A stretch of 64,000 nt of DNA from BOG-1155 sp963717985. GTDB lineage: Bacteria; Desulfobacterota; Syntrophorhabdia; Syntrophorhabdales; WCHB1-27. How positions within the stretch are numbered: the first letter of the stretch is position 1; each line of letters starts with the position of its first letter. The notes under the pieces are model-generated. The model was not told the origin of the DNA. It saw only the letters and a program-made list of their open reading frames with translations, and made no database searches. Position numbers and translations under genes: made by a program. Below are positions 1 through 8,891 of this stretch, piece by piece. Where the stretch lies: contig CAVQYC010000001.1 in NCBI GenBank assembly GCA_963717985.1, forward strand, positions 62,001 to 126,000, written 5' to 3'.

Positions 1-249
1 GTCGACCCCGAGAATACCGATGCCCTCTTTGAACTGGCATCAAATCTGGAAACAAGAGGGGAGTATGAGGAAGCAATAAAAAAGTACGAAAAGGTGCTTA
101 CCCTTGACCGAGAGGACGCGGACTCGTATTACCGGCTTGGGCTGGCGTATTTGGCGCAGGGGAATAAAGGCAAGGCCATGCGGGCCTATGCCCGATTGAA
201 AACGCTTGACCGGGGTTATGCGGAGATGTTGAGGAGGTTGAGCAAATGA
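1..249 (+). CDS. TPR-repeat protein, C-terminal part (cut by window edge)
   Basis: The frame is open from base 1 to a TGA at 247-249, giving the last 82 residues of a protein that starts outside the window. It contains about two tetratricopeptide repeats: one around EYEEAIKKYEKVLTLDREDA and a following Y-RLGLAYLAQGNKGKAMRAYARLKTLD. TPRs are protein-binding helical hairpins. The fragment shows no signal or catalytic part, so the full role cannot be read. It converges with the sigma-factor gene on the opposite strand, with only 59 bases between their ends. Confidence 0.85.
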   Translation, partial: VDPENTDALFELASNLETRGEYEEAIKKYEKVLTLDREDADSYYRLGLAYLAQGNKGKAMRAYARLKTLDRGYAEMLRRLSK

Positions 250-308
250 TGCCGCGGCCCTGCACCGGCAGTCGGCGAGTACGCTGTAGAACGTTTCCTG
301 GATGCCCC

Positions 309-902
309 TTACCCGGATATTGTTTGCTCGAGTAGCTTCTTTACCCTCTCCTTTATCCGCGAATACTTCGATGCCACTGTACCTGGAGAAATGCCCAGGA
401 TATCGGCAATCTCCCTGTCTTTGCAGCCTTCCATCTTCATGAGGACCACTTGTCTTGTCTCTACCGGGTACCCTTCAAGCACCATATGGATTATGTGCAG
501 TTGTTCATGCCTCTTTGCCCCGGCATAGGCTTCCGGGTTCCCGTCATGGAATTCCAATTGCGGCAATTCCAGCTGACCGGGGTCTCTCTCCTGATCGAGA
601 GAGACGTTATCTTTCGGCTCTCTCCCGGATTTCAGATAAGAGAGTGCCTCATTCATGATAATCCTCCTGAAATAGGCGAGAAACTCGTACCTGGTCGAGC
701 CGCGAAAATTCTTCAGGCCGCCTCTCAGCAGTTTTGAAAACATATTCTGGATAATATCTTCCTTTTCGTCCAGTGAAAGGTCTCCCAACCTGCGGTTGAG
801 CATATTCATGGCAATAGAGGCGTATTCGGTGAAAAAGGCGCTCCAGGCAGTTTCATTGCCGGAAAGACAACCAGCCACAACCGATTGCATGTCGTCAATC
901 AT
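309..902 (-). CDS. ECF-type RNA polymerase sigma factor (sigma-70 family)
   Basis: The 197-residue protein has the two-domain layout of small sigma factors. An N-terminal region-2-like part (about residues 10-95) contains DIIQNMFSKLLR and FLAYFRRIIMNEALSYLKS. A C-terminal region-4 helix-turn-helix (about 140-190) contains ETRQVVLMKMEGCKDREIAD followed by LGISPGTVASKYSRIKERVKK. Such factors direct RNA polymerase to a small regulon, but no anti-sigma gene is visible here. The gene is transcribed away from egtD across a 371-base gap, so a link to the ergothioneine genes is only positional. Subgroup not determined. Confidence 0.88.
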   Translation of the reverse strand: MIDDMQSVVAGCLSGNETAWSAFFTEYASIAMNMLNRRLGDLSLDEKEDIIQNMFSKLLRGGLKNFRGSTRYEFLAYFRRIIMNEALSYLKSGREPKDNVSLDQERDPGQLELPQLEFHDGNPEAYAGAKRHEQLHIIHMVLEGYPVETRQVVLMKMEGCKDREIADILGISPGTVASKYSRIKERVKKLLEQTISG

Positions 903-1273
903 ATCCGGCTATTCTACAGCTACGGCGGAAGATTTTAAACAGCAATCTGTTCTGGTCGGGCGTTCCTCACAGAACCGGCGCTTGCGGACCCTCCCCGTGA
1001 TCCCCTATGCGTCCTCGCCGATCTCATCTCCGGCATCGATGCTCTTCGACTCTTAAGGCTTCGGCAAGTGGCCGGTAGGTCTCGCCCACCAGACGTGGCG
1101 CATGATGCGGATGATCTCCTTGCCCTTGGCCTCGAGCACCTTCAGATAAGGCACTGGCTGCACGTGGCCCCCGGGAGTGATTATATTTGTCAAAAGTCGC
1201 CTTTGCCGCGAACGCGTCCAGGACCCGAAGTTCCGGGTTGTCTTGGTCGTACGCAAGTCATAAGGAGCCAACC
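903..1273. other. Intergenic region between divergent sigma-factor and egtD genes
   Basis: The region holds 371 bases with no gene I can support. It must carry the start signals of both divergent genes, but I see no convincing -35/-10 pair. An AAGGAG ribosome-binding site at 1262-1267 serves egtD. A minus-strand open frame (1053-1271) ends in a protein-like stretch (EIIRIMRHVWWARPTGHLPK) that I could not assign; it may be a relic. Confidence 0.5.
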
Positions 1274-2377
1274 ATGCAGTTCAGCCGAACAGAGACAGCG
1301 CAGCTCGTCGGCCATCGAAGTCGGGTAAACTTTACCAGGGTCGGGGCCGATGCACGAACAATGGAAGAGGAAGTGCTCACGGGACTGAGAAGCTCACCGA
1401 AGAGGATATCTCCCAAGTACTTGTACGATACCGAGGGGTCGAGGCTTTTCGACCGGATCTGCGAGCTTCCCGACTACTATCTGACCCGCACGGAGACCGC
1501 TATTCTGAAACAGCATGCGCAGACCATTCTCGACCGGATCGGGCCAGACCTGTGCATTATCGAGCCCGGCGCCGGTGCCTGCGGGAAGGGCCGCCTTTTA
1601 CTCGAGACTAGACGGGCATCGGCGTTCGTTCCTGTGGATATTTCTTCCGAATTCCTCCAGGATGCCGCGCTCGACGTGGCTGAAACCTTCCCTCAGGTCT
1701 CCGTGCATGCCGTGGCCATGGATTTTCTCTCCGGGCTGGACAGCCTTAGACCACTGTTGCCACCCGCCGCAAAGCGCCTCATATTTTATGCCGGTTCCAG
1801 CATCGGCAACTTCGACCCGCCTGATGCAGCATGGCTGCTTGGCCGGTTTCACGCGCTGCTCGATGAGGGCGACGGCCTCCTGATCGGTTATGATCTACAG
1901 AAGGACCCCACCCTGCTCCATCGTGCCTATGACGACTCCGAAGGCGTGACCGCCTCGTTCAACCTAAACCTGCTTGCCCGCTTCAACCGGGAGCTGAGTG
2001 CGGATTTCGACCTGAGCAGGTTCCGCCACGTGGCCGTATATAATGAAGCACAGTCCCGGATGGAGATGCACCTGGAGAGTCTTGCGAAGCAGCGGGTGAG
2101 AATAGGGAACGCATCTGTCACATTCGATTCCTTCGAGCGCATGCATACAGAGAGCTCGTACAAATATACCGTTAAAGGTTTTGACACCATGGCAGCAGCC
2201 TCCGGTTTCCGCCGGCTGGAGGTGTGGACCGATCCTGCTTCCTACTTCGCAGTCGGTCTCTACGTGAAAGACGGCGCCGGCAGGGCTCTCCACCTGTCGG
2301 AAAAGCGACGGCCCGCATGCACGGAAGCGTCCCCGGCGCATGCGGGCAACGGGGGCGCGGGAGAAGGTGAGGCATGA
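1274..2377 (+). CDS. egtD: L-histidine N-alpha-methyltransferase EgtD (hercynine synthesis)
   Basis: EgtD adds three methyl groups from S-adenosylmethionine to the histidine alpha-amino group, giving hercynine (trimethylhistidine), the first step to ergothioneine. The 367-residue product carries family hallmarks: PKYLYDTEGSRLFDRICELP near the N-terminus, the SAM loop IIEPGAGACGKGRLLLE, FVPVDIS, FYAGSSIGNFDP and the substrate-site segment AYDDSEGVTASFNLNLL. I chose the ATG at 1274 because AAGGAG lies 6 bases before it and the family N-terminus fits; a longer in-frame start at 1187 lacks both. The stop overlaps the next start (ATGA), so the two genes are translationally coupled. Cytoplasmic. 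Confidence 0.95.
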   Translation: MQFSRTETAQLVGHRSRVNFTRVGADARTMEEEVLTGLRSSPKRISPKYLYDTEGSRLFDRICELPDYYLTRTETAILKQHAQTILDRIGPDLCIIEPGAGACGKGRLLLETRRASAFVPVDISSEFLQDAALDVAETFPQVSVHAVAMDFLSGLDSLRPLLPPAAKRLIFYAGSSIGNFDPPDAAWLLGRFHALLDEGDGLLIGYDLQKDPTLLHRAYDDSEGVTASFNLNLLARFNRELSADFDLSRFRHVAVYNEAQSRMEMHLESLAKQRVRIGNASVTFDSFERMHTESSYKYTVKGFDTMAAASGFRRLEVWTDPASYFAVGLYVKDGAGRALHLSEKRRPACTEASPAHAGNGGAGEGEA

Positions 2378-5300
2378 CGGGAGGGGGGAACGAAAAAAGC
2401 GGGATGTGCGGCATATGCTCGGCCGGATGCGGGGTAGTCGTCACGTATGACGGGGAAGGCTGCATATGTGCGGTGAGGGCGGATCAGGGTTCGCCCTTCG
2501 GCATGATCTGCAAGGTCGGGGAGCGCTCGCCGGATATACTCTATTCTACGGATAGAATCCCCTATCCTCTGCGAAGGAATGGACCGAAGGGCACATATGC
2601 GTTCAAGAGGATCTCCTGGGACGAAGCGTATGATGAAATCGTTGCCCGGCTCCGGCAGATAAAGAAAGAATCGGGCCCTGAATCAGCCGCCGTCTACACG
2701 GGGAGCGGAAGCTTCGACCGTGCCCTCTGCGACGTGTACCAGCCGGCGGGCGTCGCTGTCTCATCGGCATCCAGCGTGCTTTTTCCGTATGGCTCGCCCA
2801 ACACACTGGGAGTAGGAGCGCTCTGTTATGTGGCATTTGCTATGATTGCCCCTCACGTCACCATGGGGAGCATGTACATCGACATGTTTTCCGATATCGA
2901 CCGCGCCAAACTCGTGCTCATCTGGGGGAAAAACCCGGCCGCCCACTGCCCCCCTGACGATTTCTTGAAGATCGAGGCCGCCCATATTCGGGGGGCGGAG
3001 ATCGTGGTGATCGACCCTCGAAAGACGGCAATGGCGAGATATTCGCGAGCCTCATGGATCCCTGTCAGACCCGGCACGGACTGTTGTCTGGCCCTCGGCA
3101 TGTGTAACGTGTTGATCGAAGAGGAGTTGTATGATGAGGATTTTGTCAAGAACTGGGTGGTCGGCTTCGATGATTTCAGCAAATACGTCCAACATTTCAG
3201 ACCGGACTATGTAGAAAGCGTCACGGGTGTGCCTGCCGATACTGTCCGCTCTCTTGCCAGACAAATGGCGGCAGCCGACGGTGTTGCGCCCGTCATGTAC
3301 AGCGGTCTGGAGTACAACGGCAACGGGGTACAGACCGTAAGGGCCGTGCACATCCTGCTGGCCCTTGCGGGTCAACTGGATGTGCCCGGCGGCCAGTGCT
3401 TCAAGATGAGGCAAAACAGGTTCCCCATCAACCGCAAGGGACTTGTCGCCAACCCAAATGCCCTCAAGGCGGCCGGGCACAACCAGTTTCCGCTCTATAC
3501 CAGATATCGCGGCGAGTTCCACGCCATTGCCCTCCCCCGGGCGGTCATTGATGGGGACCCCTACCGCATAAGGATGCTCGTAAGTCTCGGGGCATCGATC
3601 ATCACCTCGTGGCCGCAATCGACCATCTGGCGAAAGACCCTAAACGCCCTCGATTTCCTGGTCTGCATCGACCGCCAGCGGACTGCGGACATGGCCTACG
3701 CCGACATCATACTCCCCGCGTCGACCTACTATGAAACGGAGTCGTACATGGTGTACGATTCCGTCTTCAGGATTCGTGAGAGGCTGGTCGAGCCGGTCGG
3801 CGAGGCACGTAATGACTTCTTTATTCTGGCCGGGCTCGCATCCCGCCTCGGCTACGGGCATATGTATCCGCAAAATACGGAAGAGCTCCTGTCGTACGTG
3901 CTCTCGGGTTCCGGGTTTACCCCGCAGGACGTGAGAGACGCCGGAGGAATGGTTCAGGTCCCACCCGTGATGATGCAGTACAGGAAGTGGGAAAAAGGTA
4001 TGCTGCGGGCGGACGGCAAGCCCGGATTTGAGACGCCGAGCGGGAAATTCGAAATAGCGTCAACGCTGCTCGAAGAATACGGCTATGATCCCCTGCCCCG
4101 CTATGTCGAGCCAAGGGAAAGCCCGGTTTCACAACCTGAGCTGGCCTCGCGCTTCCCCCTTGTCTTCAATTCCGGGGCGCGCCATAATGTCGACCTCCAT
4201 ACCCTGCACCACTCCATCGGCGCCCTGGCGAAGGAGTTGCCGGCGCCGACAGTCATGATCAACAGCACAGATGCCGCAGGACGGGGAATTGCGAATGGAG
4301 ACAAGGTCCTGATCCGGACGGTGCGGGGAGAAGTCGAGATGTATGCGCGCGTGAGCGACGACATTGTGGCAGGCGCGGTGGAGGCGAGCGGGGCAGGCGG
4401 CGGCGCCCTGGGCTCGACGGATTGGAAGAACGCCTGCGTGAACGAACTGACGGACCTCGATAATTACGACGTCATTTCCGGATTTCCTGCCTATAAGGCC
4501 CTGCTCTGCGACGTCCTCAAAGTTGAGCATGGAGGGGAAAGACGGGTGGTCGGCACAGGTGAGTATGCGGTCGACGGCCGGATAGGGCAGGCACAGGCTG
4601 CTGCCCCCATATATCTGGACCACAACGCGACAACCTCCGTGGATATGGCCGTGCAGGAAGCTATGATCGACGCCTTGCGCCGTTACGGCAATCCTTCGAG
4701 CATTTACTCCACGGGAAGAGAGATGCACGGGCGTCTCGAGGCGGCCCGCAAGAGCCTCTCGCTCCTGATCAACTGCACCCCCCGCCGTCTCATCTTTACA
4801 AGCGGCGGCTCAGAGGGGAACAACTTCGTCATCAAGGGCGTCGCCCTCGGCGGCTCGAAAAACCATATAGTCACCACTTCCATCGAACACCCGTCGGTCC
4901 TCGCGACGTGCCGCTGGCTGGAGAGACTCGGTTTCACGGTGACCTATCTCCCTGTCGGCAGAGACGGGATTGTCAATCCGGAGGACCTGCTCAGGGCCAT
5001 AACCGGGGATACCTGCCTGGTAAGCATCATGGCGGCGAATAACGAGACGGGCTCACTCCAGCCCGTGATGGAGCTGTCGGCCACAGCTAGGGGAAAGGGC
5101 GTGCTGTTCCACACCGATGCAGTGCAGGCGGTGGGCAAGATACCGGTCGATGTCCAGGGGTGGGGAGTCGATTTCCTCACACTCTCCGGCCATAAATTTC
5201 ATGGGCCAAAGGGTGCCGGCGCGGTCTACGTGGCTAAAGGGGTCGAAGTTCTTCCTCCACTCATCCACGGCGGAAAGCAGGAAGGTGGTCTCAGAGGCGG

Positions 5301-5757
5301 AACGGAGAATAGCGTAGGCATTATTGGGATGGGTCGGGCTGCCCAGTTGGCTGCTCAGCGCCTCGATGAAATGCAACACAGGGTCCGGAGGATGCGCGAC
5401 GCCCTCTATGAAGGAATAGCACGGATAGCTCCTCTCGCGCGCATGAACGGCCATCCCGAAAACAGGCTTCCCAACACGCTCAATGTGACCCTGCCGGGCA
5501 TAAGGGGAGAATCGCTCCTCCTTGCCCTCGATGCCAGGGGGGTCTTCCTTTCCTCCGGCTCTGCCTGCAAGTCGGGATCCCCCGAACCATCTCATGTCCT
5601 CCTCGCGATGGGTTTATCGGAAGAGGAGGCGCATTGCAGCCTGCGGTTCTCCCTCGGCATCGAAAATACTGACGAGCACATAGAGAAAACGCTGCAATTA
5701 TTGGCTGAGGTGATCAATACGTCGATCAGTAACGTGCGCTTCGTCTCCTGCCGCTAG
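2374..5757 (+). CDS. Metallopterin-dependent ergothioneine synthase: Mo/W-bisPGD module fused to cysteine desulfurase
   Basis: The 1127-residue protein is a fusion. Residues 1 to about 720 are a DMSO-reductase-superfamily module with a [4Fe-4S] motif C12-x2-C15-x3-C19-x26-C46, a likely metal-ligand Cys151 after GSPNTLGVG, and a C-terminal molybdopterin-dinucleotide domain. Residues about 746-1120 are a class V cysteine desulfurase starting YLDHNATT, with the PLP lysine in SGHKFHGPKG (K941) and the persulfide cysteine in SSGSACKSG (C1065). Known biology: a protein of this architecture from Caldithrix abyssi moves cysteine sulfur onto hercynine without oxygen (Beliaeva and Seebeck 2022, from memory). 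The coupled egtD supports the same reaction here. Substrate and metal (W or Mo) are inferred. Acetylene hydratase is the nearest alternative for the first module, but its key Asp after the second Cys is Ser16 here. Confidence 0.9.
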   Translation: MTGGGNEKSGMCGICSAGCGVVVTYDGEGCICAVRADQGSPFGMICKVGERSPDILYSTDRIPYPLRRNGPKGTYAFKRISWDEAYDEIVARLRQIKKESGPESAAVYTGSGSFDRALCDVYQPAGVAVSSASSVLFPYGSPNTLGVGALCYVAFAMIAPHVTMGSMYIDMFSDIDRAKLVLIWGKNPAAHCPPDDFLKIEAAHIRGAEIVVIDPRKTAMARYSRASWIPVRPGTDCCLALGMCNVLIEEELYDEDFVKNWVVGFDDFSKYVQHFRPDYVESVTGVPADTVRSLARQMAAADGVAPVMYSGLEYNGNGVQTVRAVHILLALAGQLDVPGGQCFKMRQNRFPINRKGLVANPNALKAAGHNQFPLYTRYRGEFHAIALPRAVIDGDPYRIRMLVSLGASIITSWPQSTIWRKTLNALDFLVCIDRQRTADMAYADIILPASTYYETESYMVYDSVFRIRERLVEPVGEARNDFFILAGLASRLGYGHMYPQNTEELLSYVLSGSGFTPQDVRDAGGMVQVPPVMMQYRKWEKGMLRADGKPGFETPSGKFEIASTLLEEYGYDPLPRYVEPRESPVSQPELASRFPLVFNSGARHNVDLHTLHHSIGALAKELPAPTVMINSTDAAGRGIANGDKVLIRTVRGEVEMYARVSDDIVAGAVEASGAGGGALGSTDWKNACVNELTDLDNYDVISGFPAYKALLCDVLKVEHGGERRVVGTGEYAVDGRIGQAQAAAPIYLDHNATTSVDMAVQEAMIDALRRYGNPSSIYSTGREMHGRLEAARKSLSLLINCTPRRLIFTSGGSEGNNFVIKGVALGGSKNHIVTTSIEHPSVLATCRWLERLGFTVTYLPVGRDGIVNPEDLLRAITGDTCLVSIMAANNETGSLQPVMELSATARGKGVLFHTDAVQAVGKIPVDVQGWGVDFLTLSGHKFHGPKGAGAVYVAKGVEVLPPLIHGGKQEGGLRGGTENSVGIIGMGRAAQLAAQRLDEMQHRVRRMRDALYEGIARIAPLARMNGHPENRLPNTLNVTLPGIRGESLLLALDARGVFLSSGSACKSGSPEPSHVLLAMGLSEEEAHCSLRFSLGIENTDEHIEKTLQLLAEVINTSISNVRFVSCR

Positions 5758-6129
5758 CGCTCGTTCGTTTTTGCGCGTCTTTCTCTATCTCTCTTTCGAT
5801 CCCGGTCCCGTCAGCCGGAAAGCTCGCTGACACTCCCCGGAAGTAAAAAAGCGATGGGAAACAATCTTCCCTTCCGCCTCCGGAAGGACCGTCGACACGA
5901 ACAGTGTCCGGACTCCCTTGCGCCTGCCACGGCCGGGTGCAAGCAGGCGGGGAGGGCCGGCCACGGAAAACGCGTCCCGAAAGCCGCACAAATTGCGTGT
6001 ATCACTAAAGATATACGTTGGTTCTGCCGATAACTATACCTGGAGTACAAAGGGTTGACCGAGGGTGGTGTCCGCCGCTGCCCGCTTTGACGCTGCCCTC
6101 GCACAAGGAGGCCGATTATTAGCGGATCC
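5758..6129. other. Intergenic region upstream of HD-GYP gene
   Basis: The 372 bases contain no supported gene, terminator with a T-run, or repeat. The only useful signal is AAGGAGG at 6105-6111, 18 bases before the GTG I use for the next gene. That is unusually far and leaves its start uncertain. Confidence 0.5.
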
Positions 6130-7644
6130 GTGCAGCAGTCAGATGACGCCGAAGCGCTCTTGAAGATGATCTTCGGACTGTCGACAAACTTCATAAGTCT
6201 TCCCCCCGATGATGTCGACGACGGGATAAACGATGTGCTCAAGGCCATAGGAACGTTTGCCCACGTCGACCGGAACGGTGTTTTTCAATTCAGCGAAAAT
6301 GGCGACAAGGTAGGCAGGACGCACGAGTGGAGCGCAAATGGGGTGGCGGGCCGGCGGGAGTATATGTCGGCCGAGAGCCTTTCATGGTTTTGCGGGAGGA
6401 TAAAAAGCTGTGAGGTAGTCCATATTCCCGACGTGTGGAAACTACCGGCGGAAGCGGCTCAAGAAAGAGACGAATTCCTGCGCATAGGCCTTCGATCGAT
6501 TGTCGCTGTCCCGATAGTATCCGGCTATTCCGTCATGGGATTTATTGAGTTCGAAAGTCTCCACGAAGACAAGGTCTGGTCCGAGAACATCATTTCCTTG
6601 CTGAAGATAGTGGGGGAGATTTTTGCATTTGCCCTGTCAAGAAAACGCATCACAGAGGCGCTGAGGCAAAGCGAGTCCAAATACAAGATGCTCTTTGAAC
6701 ATGCCAATGACGCCATTTTCCTTATCGGAGGAGACGCGTTTGTTGAGTGCAACCCGAAGGGATTGCGCATGCTTGCCTGCACCAGGGAGCAAGTCATCGG
6801 GCGGTCTCCGCTTGAATTCTCACCTCCTACCCAACCGGACGGAAGGGATTCGAAAGGAGAACTCTCCCGAATGGGCCGCCTCGCCCTTTCAGGCACGCCC
6901 CAATTCTTCGAATGGAAACACCGTAGATATGGGGGGACCCTTTTTGACGCGGAGATAAGCTTCAGCCGCGTGGAGCTGGGTAAGCAGGTTTTTCTGCAAG
7001 GCATAGTGCGCGATGTGACCGACCGAAAGCAGGCAGAGGAAAAACTCGCCGACACGCTGAAGAACCTCCGTAAAGCCATGGGGGGGACGATCCAGGCAAT
7101 CGTGCATGTCGTGGAAACGAGGGACCCCTATACGGCCGGACATCAGAACCGGGTCGCAGACCTCGCCGGCGCCATAGCTACCGAAATGCAGCTCCCGACC
7201 GACACGATTGAGGGGATTCGCACCGCAGGAATAATCCATGATATCGGGAAGATATCCGTCCCTGCCGAGATACTGAGCAAGCCGGGAAAACTGTCGCAAA
7301 AGGAATTCGAGCTCATCAAGGATCATCCACAGACCGGATACGAGGTGCTCAAGGACGTCGAGTTCCCCTGGCCCATTGCGCAGATTATCCGTCAGCACCA
7401 TGAAAAACTGGATGGTTCAGGTTATCCTCGGGGTTTAAGAGGAGAAGACGTGCTGCTCGAGGCGCGGATCATTACCGTTGCGGATGTGATCGAAGCGATA
7501 GCCTCACACCGTCCTTACAGACCCGCCAGGGGTATCGAGGCAGCCCTGTCTGAGATAGAGCGGAACAAAGGGGTCCTGTACGACGCCTCGGTAGTCGAGG
7601 CCTGCGTGAAGCTGTTTAGAGAAAAGGCATACAAGCTCCGCTGA
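6130..7644 (+). CDS. GAF-PAS-HD-GYP protein, predicted cyclic-di-GMP phosphodiesterase
   Basis: The HD-GYP domain hydrolyses the second messenger c-di-GMP. The order is a GAF sensor (about residues 15-175), a PAS domain (about 183-295, beginning SESKYKMLFEHANDAIFLI) and HD-GYP (about 310-500). HD is at 370-371 in IIHDIGKI, HHE at 423-425 and GYP at 431-433, so the metal-binding and signature residues are present. No transmembrane segment is seen, so it should act in the cytoplasm on signals sensed by GAF/PAS. The listed GTG start is provisional because the Shine-Dalgarno sequence is 18 bases away. It has no close gene partner; a PilZ effector lies at 26 kb. Confidence 0.9.
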   Translation: MQQSDDAEALLKMIFGLSTNFISLPPDDVDDGINDVLKAIGTFAHVDRNGVFQFSENGDKVGRTHEWSANGVAGRREYMSAESLSWFCGRIKSCEVVHIPDVWKLPAEAAQERDEFLRIGLRSIVAVPIVSGYSVMGFIEFESLHEDKVWSENIISLLKIVGEIFAFALSRKRITEALRQSESKYKMLFEHANDAIFLIGGDAFVECNPKGLRMLACTREQVIGRSPLEFSPPTQPDGRDSKGELSRMGRLALSGTPQFFEWKHRRYGGTLFDAEISFSRVELGKQVFLQGIVRDVTDRKQAEEKLADTLKNLRKAMGGTIQAIVHVVETRDPYTAGHQNRVADLAGAIATEMQLPTDTIEGIRTAGIIHDIGKISVPAEILSKPGKLSQKEFELIKDHPQTGYEVLKDVEFPWPIAQIIRQHHEKLDGSGYPRGLRGEDVLLEARIITVADVIEAIASHRPYRPARGIEAALSEIERNKGVLYDASVVEACVKLFREKAYKLR

Positions 7645-7766
7645 GAACAAAGGCAAAACTGCTCGATTCAATGAAATGACCCTTCCCGGTATCGCACGCC
7701 CCTCTGCTCTATCACCGCAAGGCTCTTCTCGCGATCGATCCCCGTTGAGACGCCTGGGAGAAACAC

Positions 7767-7795
7767 TTGACAATTCGCCGTGCGCCTCCTATCCT
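7767..7795 (+). promoter_or_regulatory. Sigma-70-like promoter before the inositol-phosphate synthase pseudogene
   Basis: TTGACA (7767-7772), a 17-base spacer and TATCCT (7790-7795). The predicted start of transcription would fall at about 7802, only a few bases before the ATG at 7805, implying an almost leaderless message for the relic and the lipid genes behind it. Confidence 0.5.
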
Positions 7796-7804
7796 AAAGG
7801 AGAT

Positions 7805-8169
7805 ATGCACCCAATCAGGATCGCCGTAATCGGCGTCGGAAATTCCTGTAGCTCACTGGTCCAGGGGATAAACTACTACGGGAAAACCGGAGAACAGGAG
7901 ACGGCCGGCCTGATGCATTGGGATATCGGCGGTTACAGGCAATCCGGTGCTGCAAGCCGGCGTTCGACCGGGGCACACGCGGTGTGCTTCAGGCGCCTGC
8001 GGCGTTTTTCATGAAGCACCTACCCGTGCAACCGACAGACGTCGAGGGTTACCGCCTCACTGAAGCCTTCATTCAAGGGCCTCATGAAGGCAAACCGATG
8101 GGCAGGCCCCTCCACATGCCCGGCCAAGGGGTGCGTCAGGCGGGGGGATATAGGGGCTGCATCCGCTAA
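7805..8169 (+). pseudogene. myo-Inositol-1-phosphate synthase, internally deleted and frameshifted
   Basis: Two pieces of the bacterial/archaeal-type inositol-1-phosphate synthase are joined. The first, from ATG 7805, is the NAD-binding N-terminus (IRIAVIGVGNSCSSLVQGI and GLMHWDIGGYR). About 7935 the homology jumps to another frame carrying the C-terminal family segment (IRCCKPAFDRGTRG, FFMKHLPVQPTDVEGYRLTE), ending at a stop at 8169. Roughly 250 or more residues between the pieces, including the catalytic core, are missing, so it cannot be active. The intact enzyme makes inositol-1-phosphate from glucose-6-phosphate. Its remains precede a nucleotidyltransferase and lipid genes, suggesting an inositol-lipid pathway whose first gene decayed or was replaced elsewhere. 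Confidence 0.82.
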
Positions 8170-8195
8170 AAAAACCGTGACGTACAGAGGGCGCC

Positions 8196-8891
8196 ATGGA
8201 TCGAAAGAAGTTCCGTGAGTGCAAAGCCCTTCTTTTTGATTTTGGAGGGACTATAGATGCTGACGGCGAACACTGGCTGGATCGTTTTTTTGCACTGTAC
8301 GAAGATGGGGGGCTCGACTTTCAACGGGAAGAGATCAAGCGAGCCTTCTATCATGCCGATGCCGTCTGCCATACTGACCCCGACGTACCCTCGATCGGGC
8401 TTCGGCCCCTCGTGCATCGCCACGTCTGTTATCAGTTCGAGGCATTGAGCTTCCATGACCCTGAGAAGCAAAAAGGGCTCGCGGACCGGTTCTGCGATCG
8501 GGTCGAGCAGTTTTTCTTTCACCGCGTGAGTCTGCTCCCATACCTGAACACGCGCTTTCGCGTCGGCGTCGTTTCCAATTTCTTCGGCAACCTTCGGATC
8601 GTGTTCGAAGACGCCGGACTGGCGCGATCAGTCGAAGTGATGATCGATTCGGGCTGCGTCGGCGTCGCTAAGCCCGACCCCCGCATCTTTCAGCTCGCCC
8701 TGGAGCGGCTCCGCCTGCCTCCGGAGCAGGCTATTTTCATAGGGGATTCTTATGAGCGGGATATGATGCCGAGCACACAGTTGGGTTTGAAGACGATCTG
8801 GCTGAAGGGGCCGAACCCGCGCGTACCAGAGCATGCGACTCCGGTCGACGCGGTCATCACCAGGCTGTCGGAGCTTGAGGTACTCGTCTGA
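8196..8891 (+). CDS. HAD-superfamily hydrolase (subfamily IA), predicted phosphatase
   Basis: The 231-residue protein has the four HAD motifs: the nucleophile motif LLFDFGGTIDADG (about residues 10-22), VVSNF for motif II, the motif III lysine in GVAKPDPRIF, and FIGDSYERDM for the metal-binding acids. A cap region lies between motifs I and II. HAD phosphatases remove phosphate from sugars or polyol phosphates; given the neighbours, an inositol- or sugar-phosphate substrate is a reasonable inference only. The stop codon overlaps the start of the next gene (TGATG), indicating an operon. Confidence 0.85.
   Translation: MDRKKFRECKALLFDFGGTIDADGEHWLDRFFALYEDGGLDFQREEIKRAFYHADAVCHTDPDVPSIGLRPLVHRHVCYQFEALSFHDPEKQKGLADRFCDRVEQFFFHRVSLLPYLNTRFRVGVVSNFFGNLRIVFEDAGLARSVEVMIDSGCVGVAKPDPRIFQLALERLRLPPEQAIFIGDSYERDMMPSTQLGLKTIWLKGPNPRVPEHATPVDAVITRLSELEVLV

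Noticed and set aside
1053..1271. 72-codon minus-strand frame before egtD
   Set aside because: The C-terminal half looks protein-like, but no family was recognised and there is no ribosome-binding site; left as a possible relic within the intergenic note.
2374..5757. Formate dehydrogenase or nitrate reductase for the bisPGD module
   Set aside because: The desulfurase fusion and coupled egtD match the metallopterin ergothioneine synthase; no partner iron-sulfur or membrane subunits are present.
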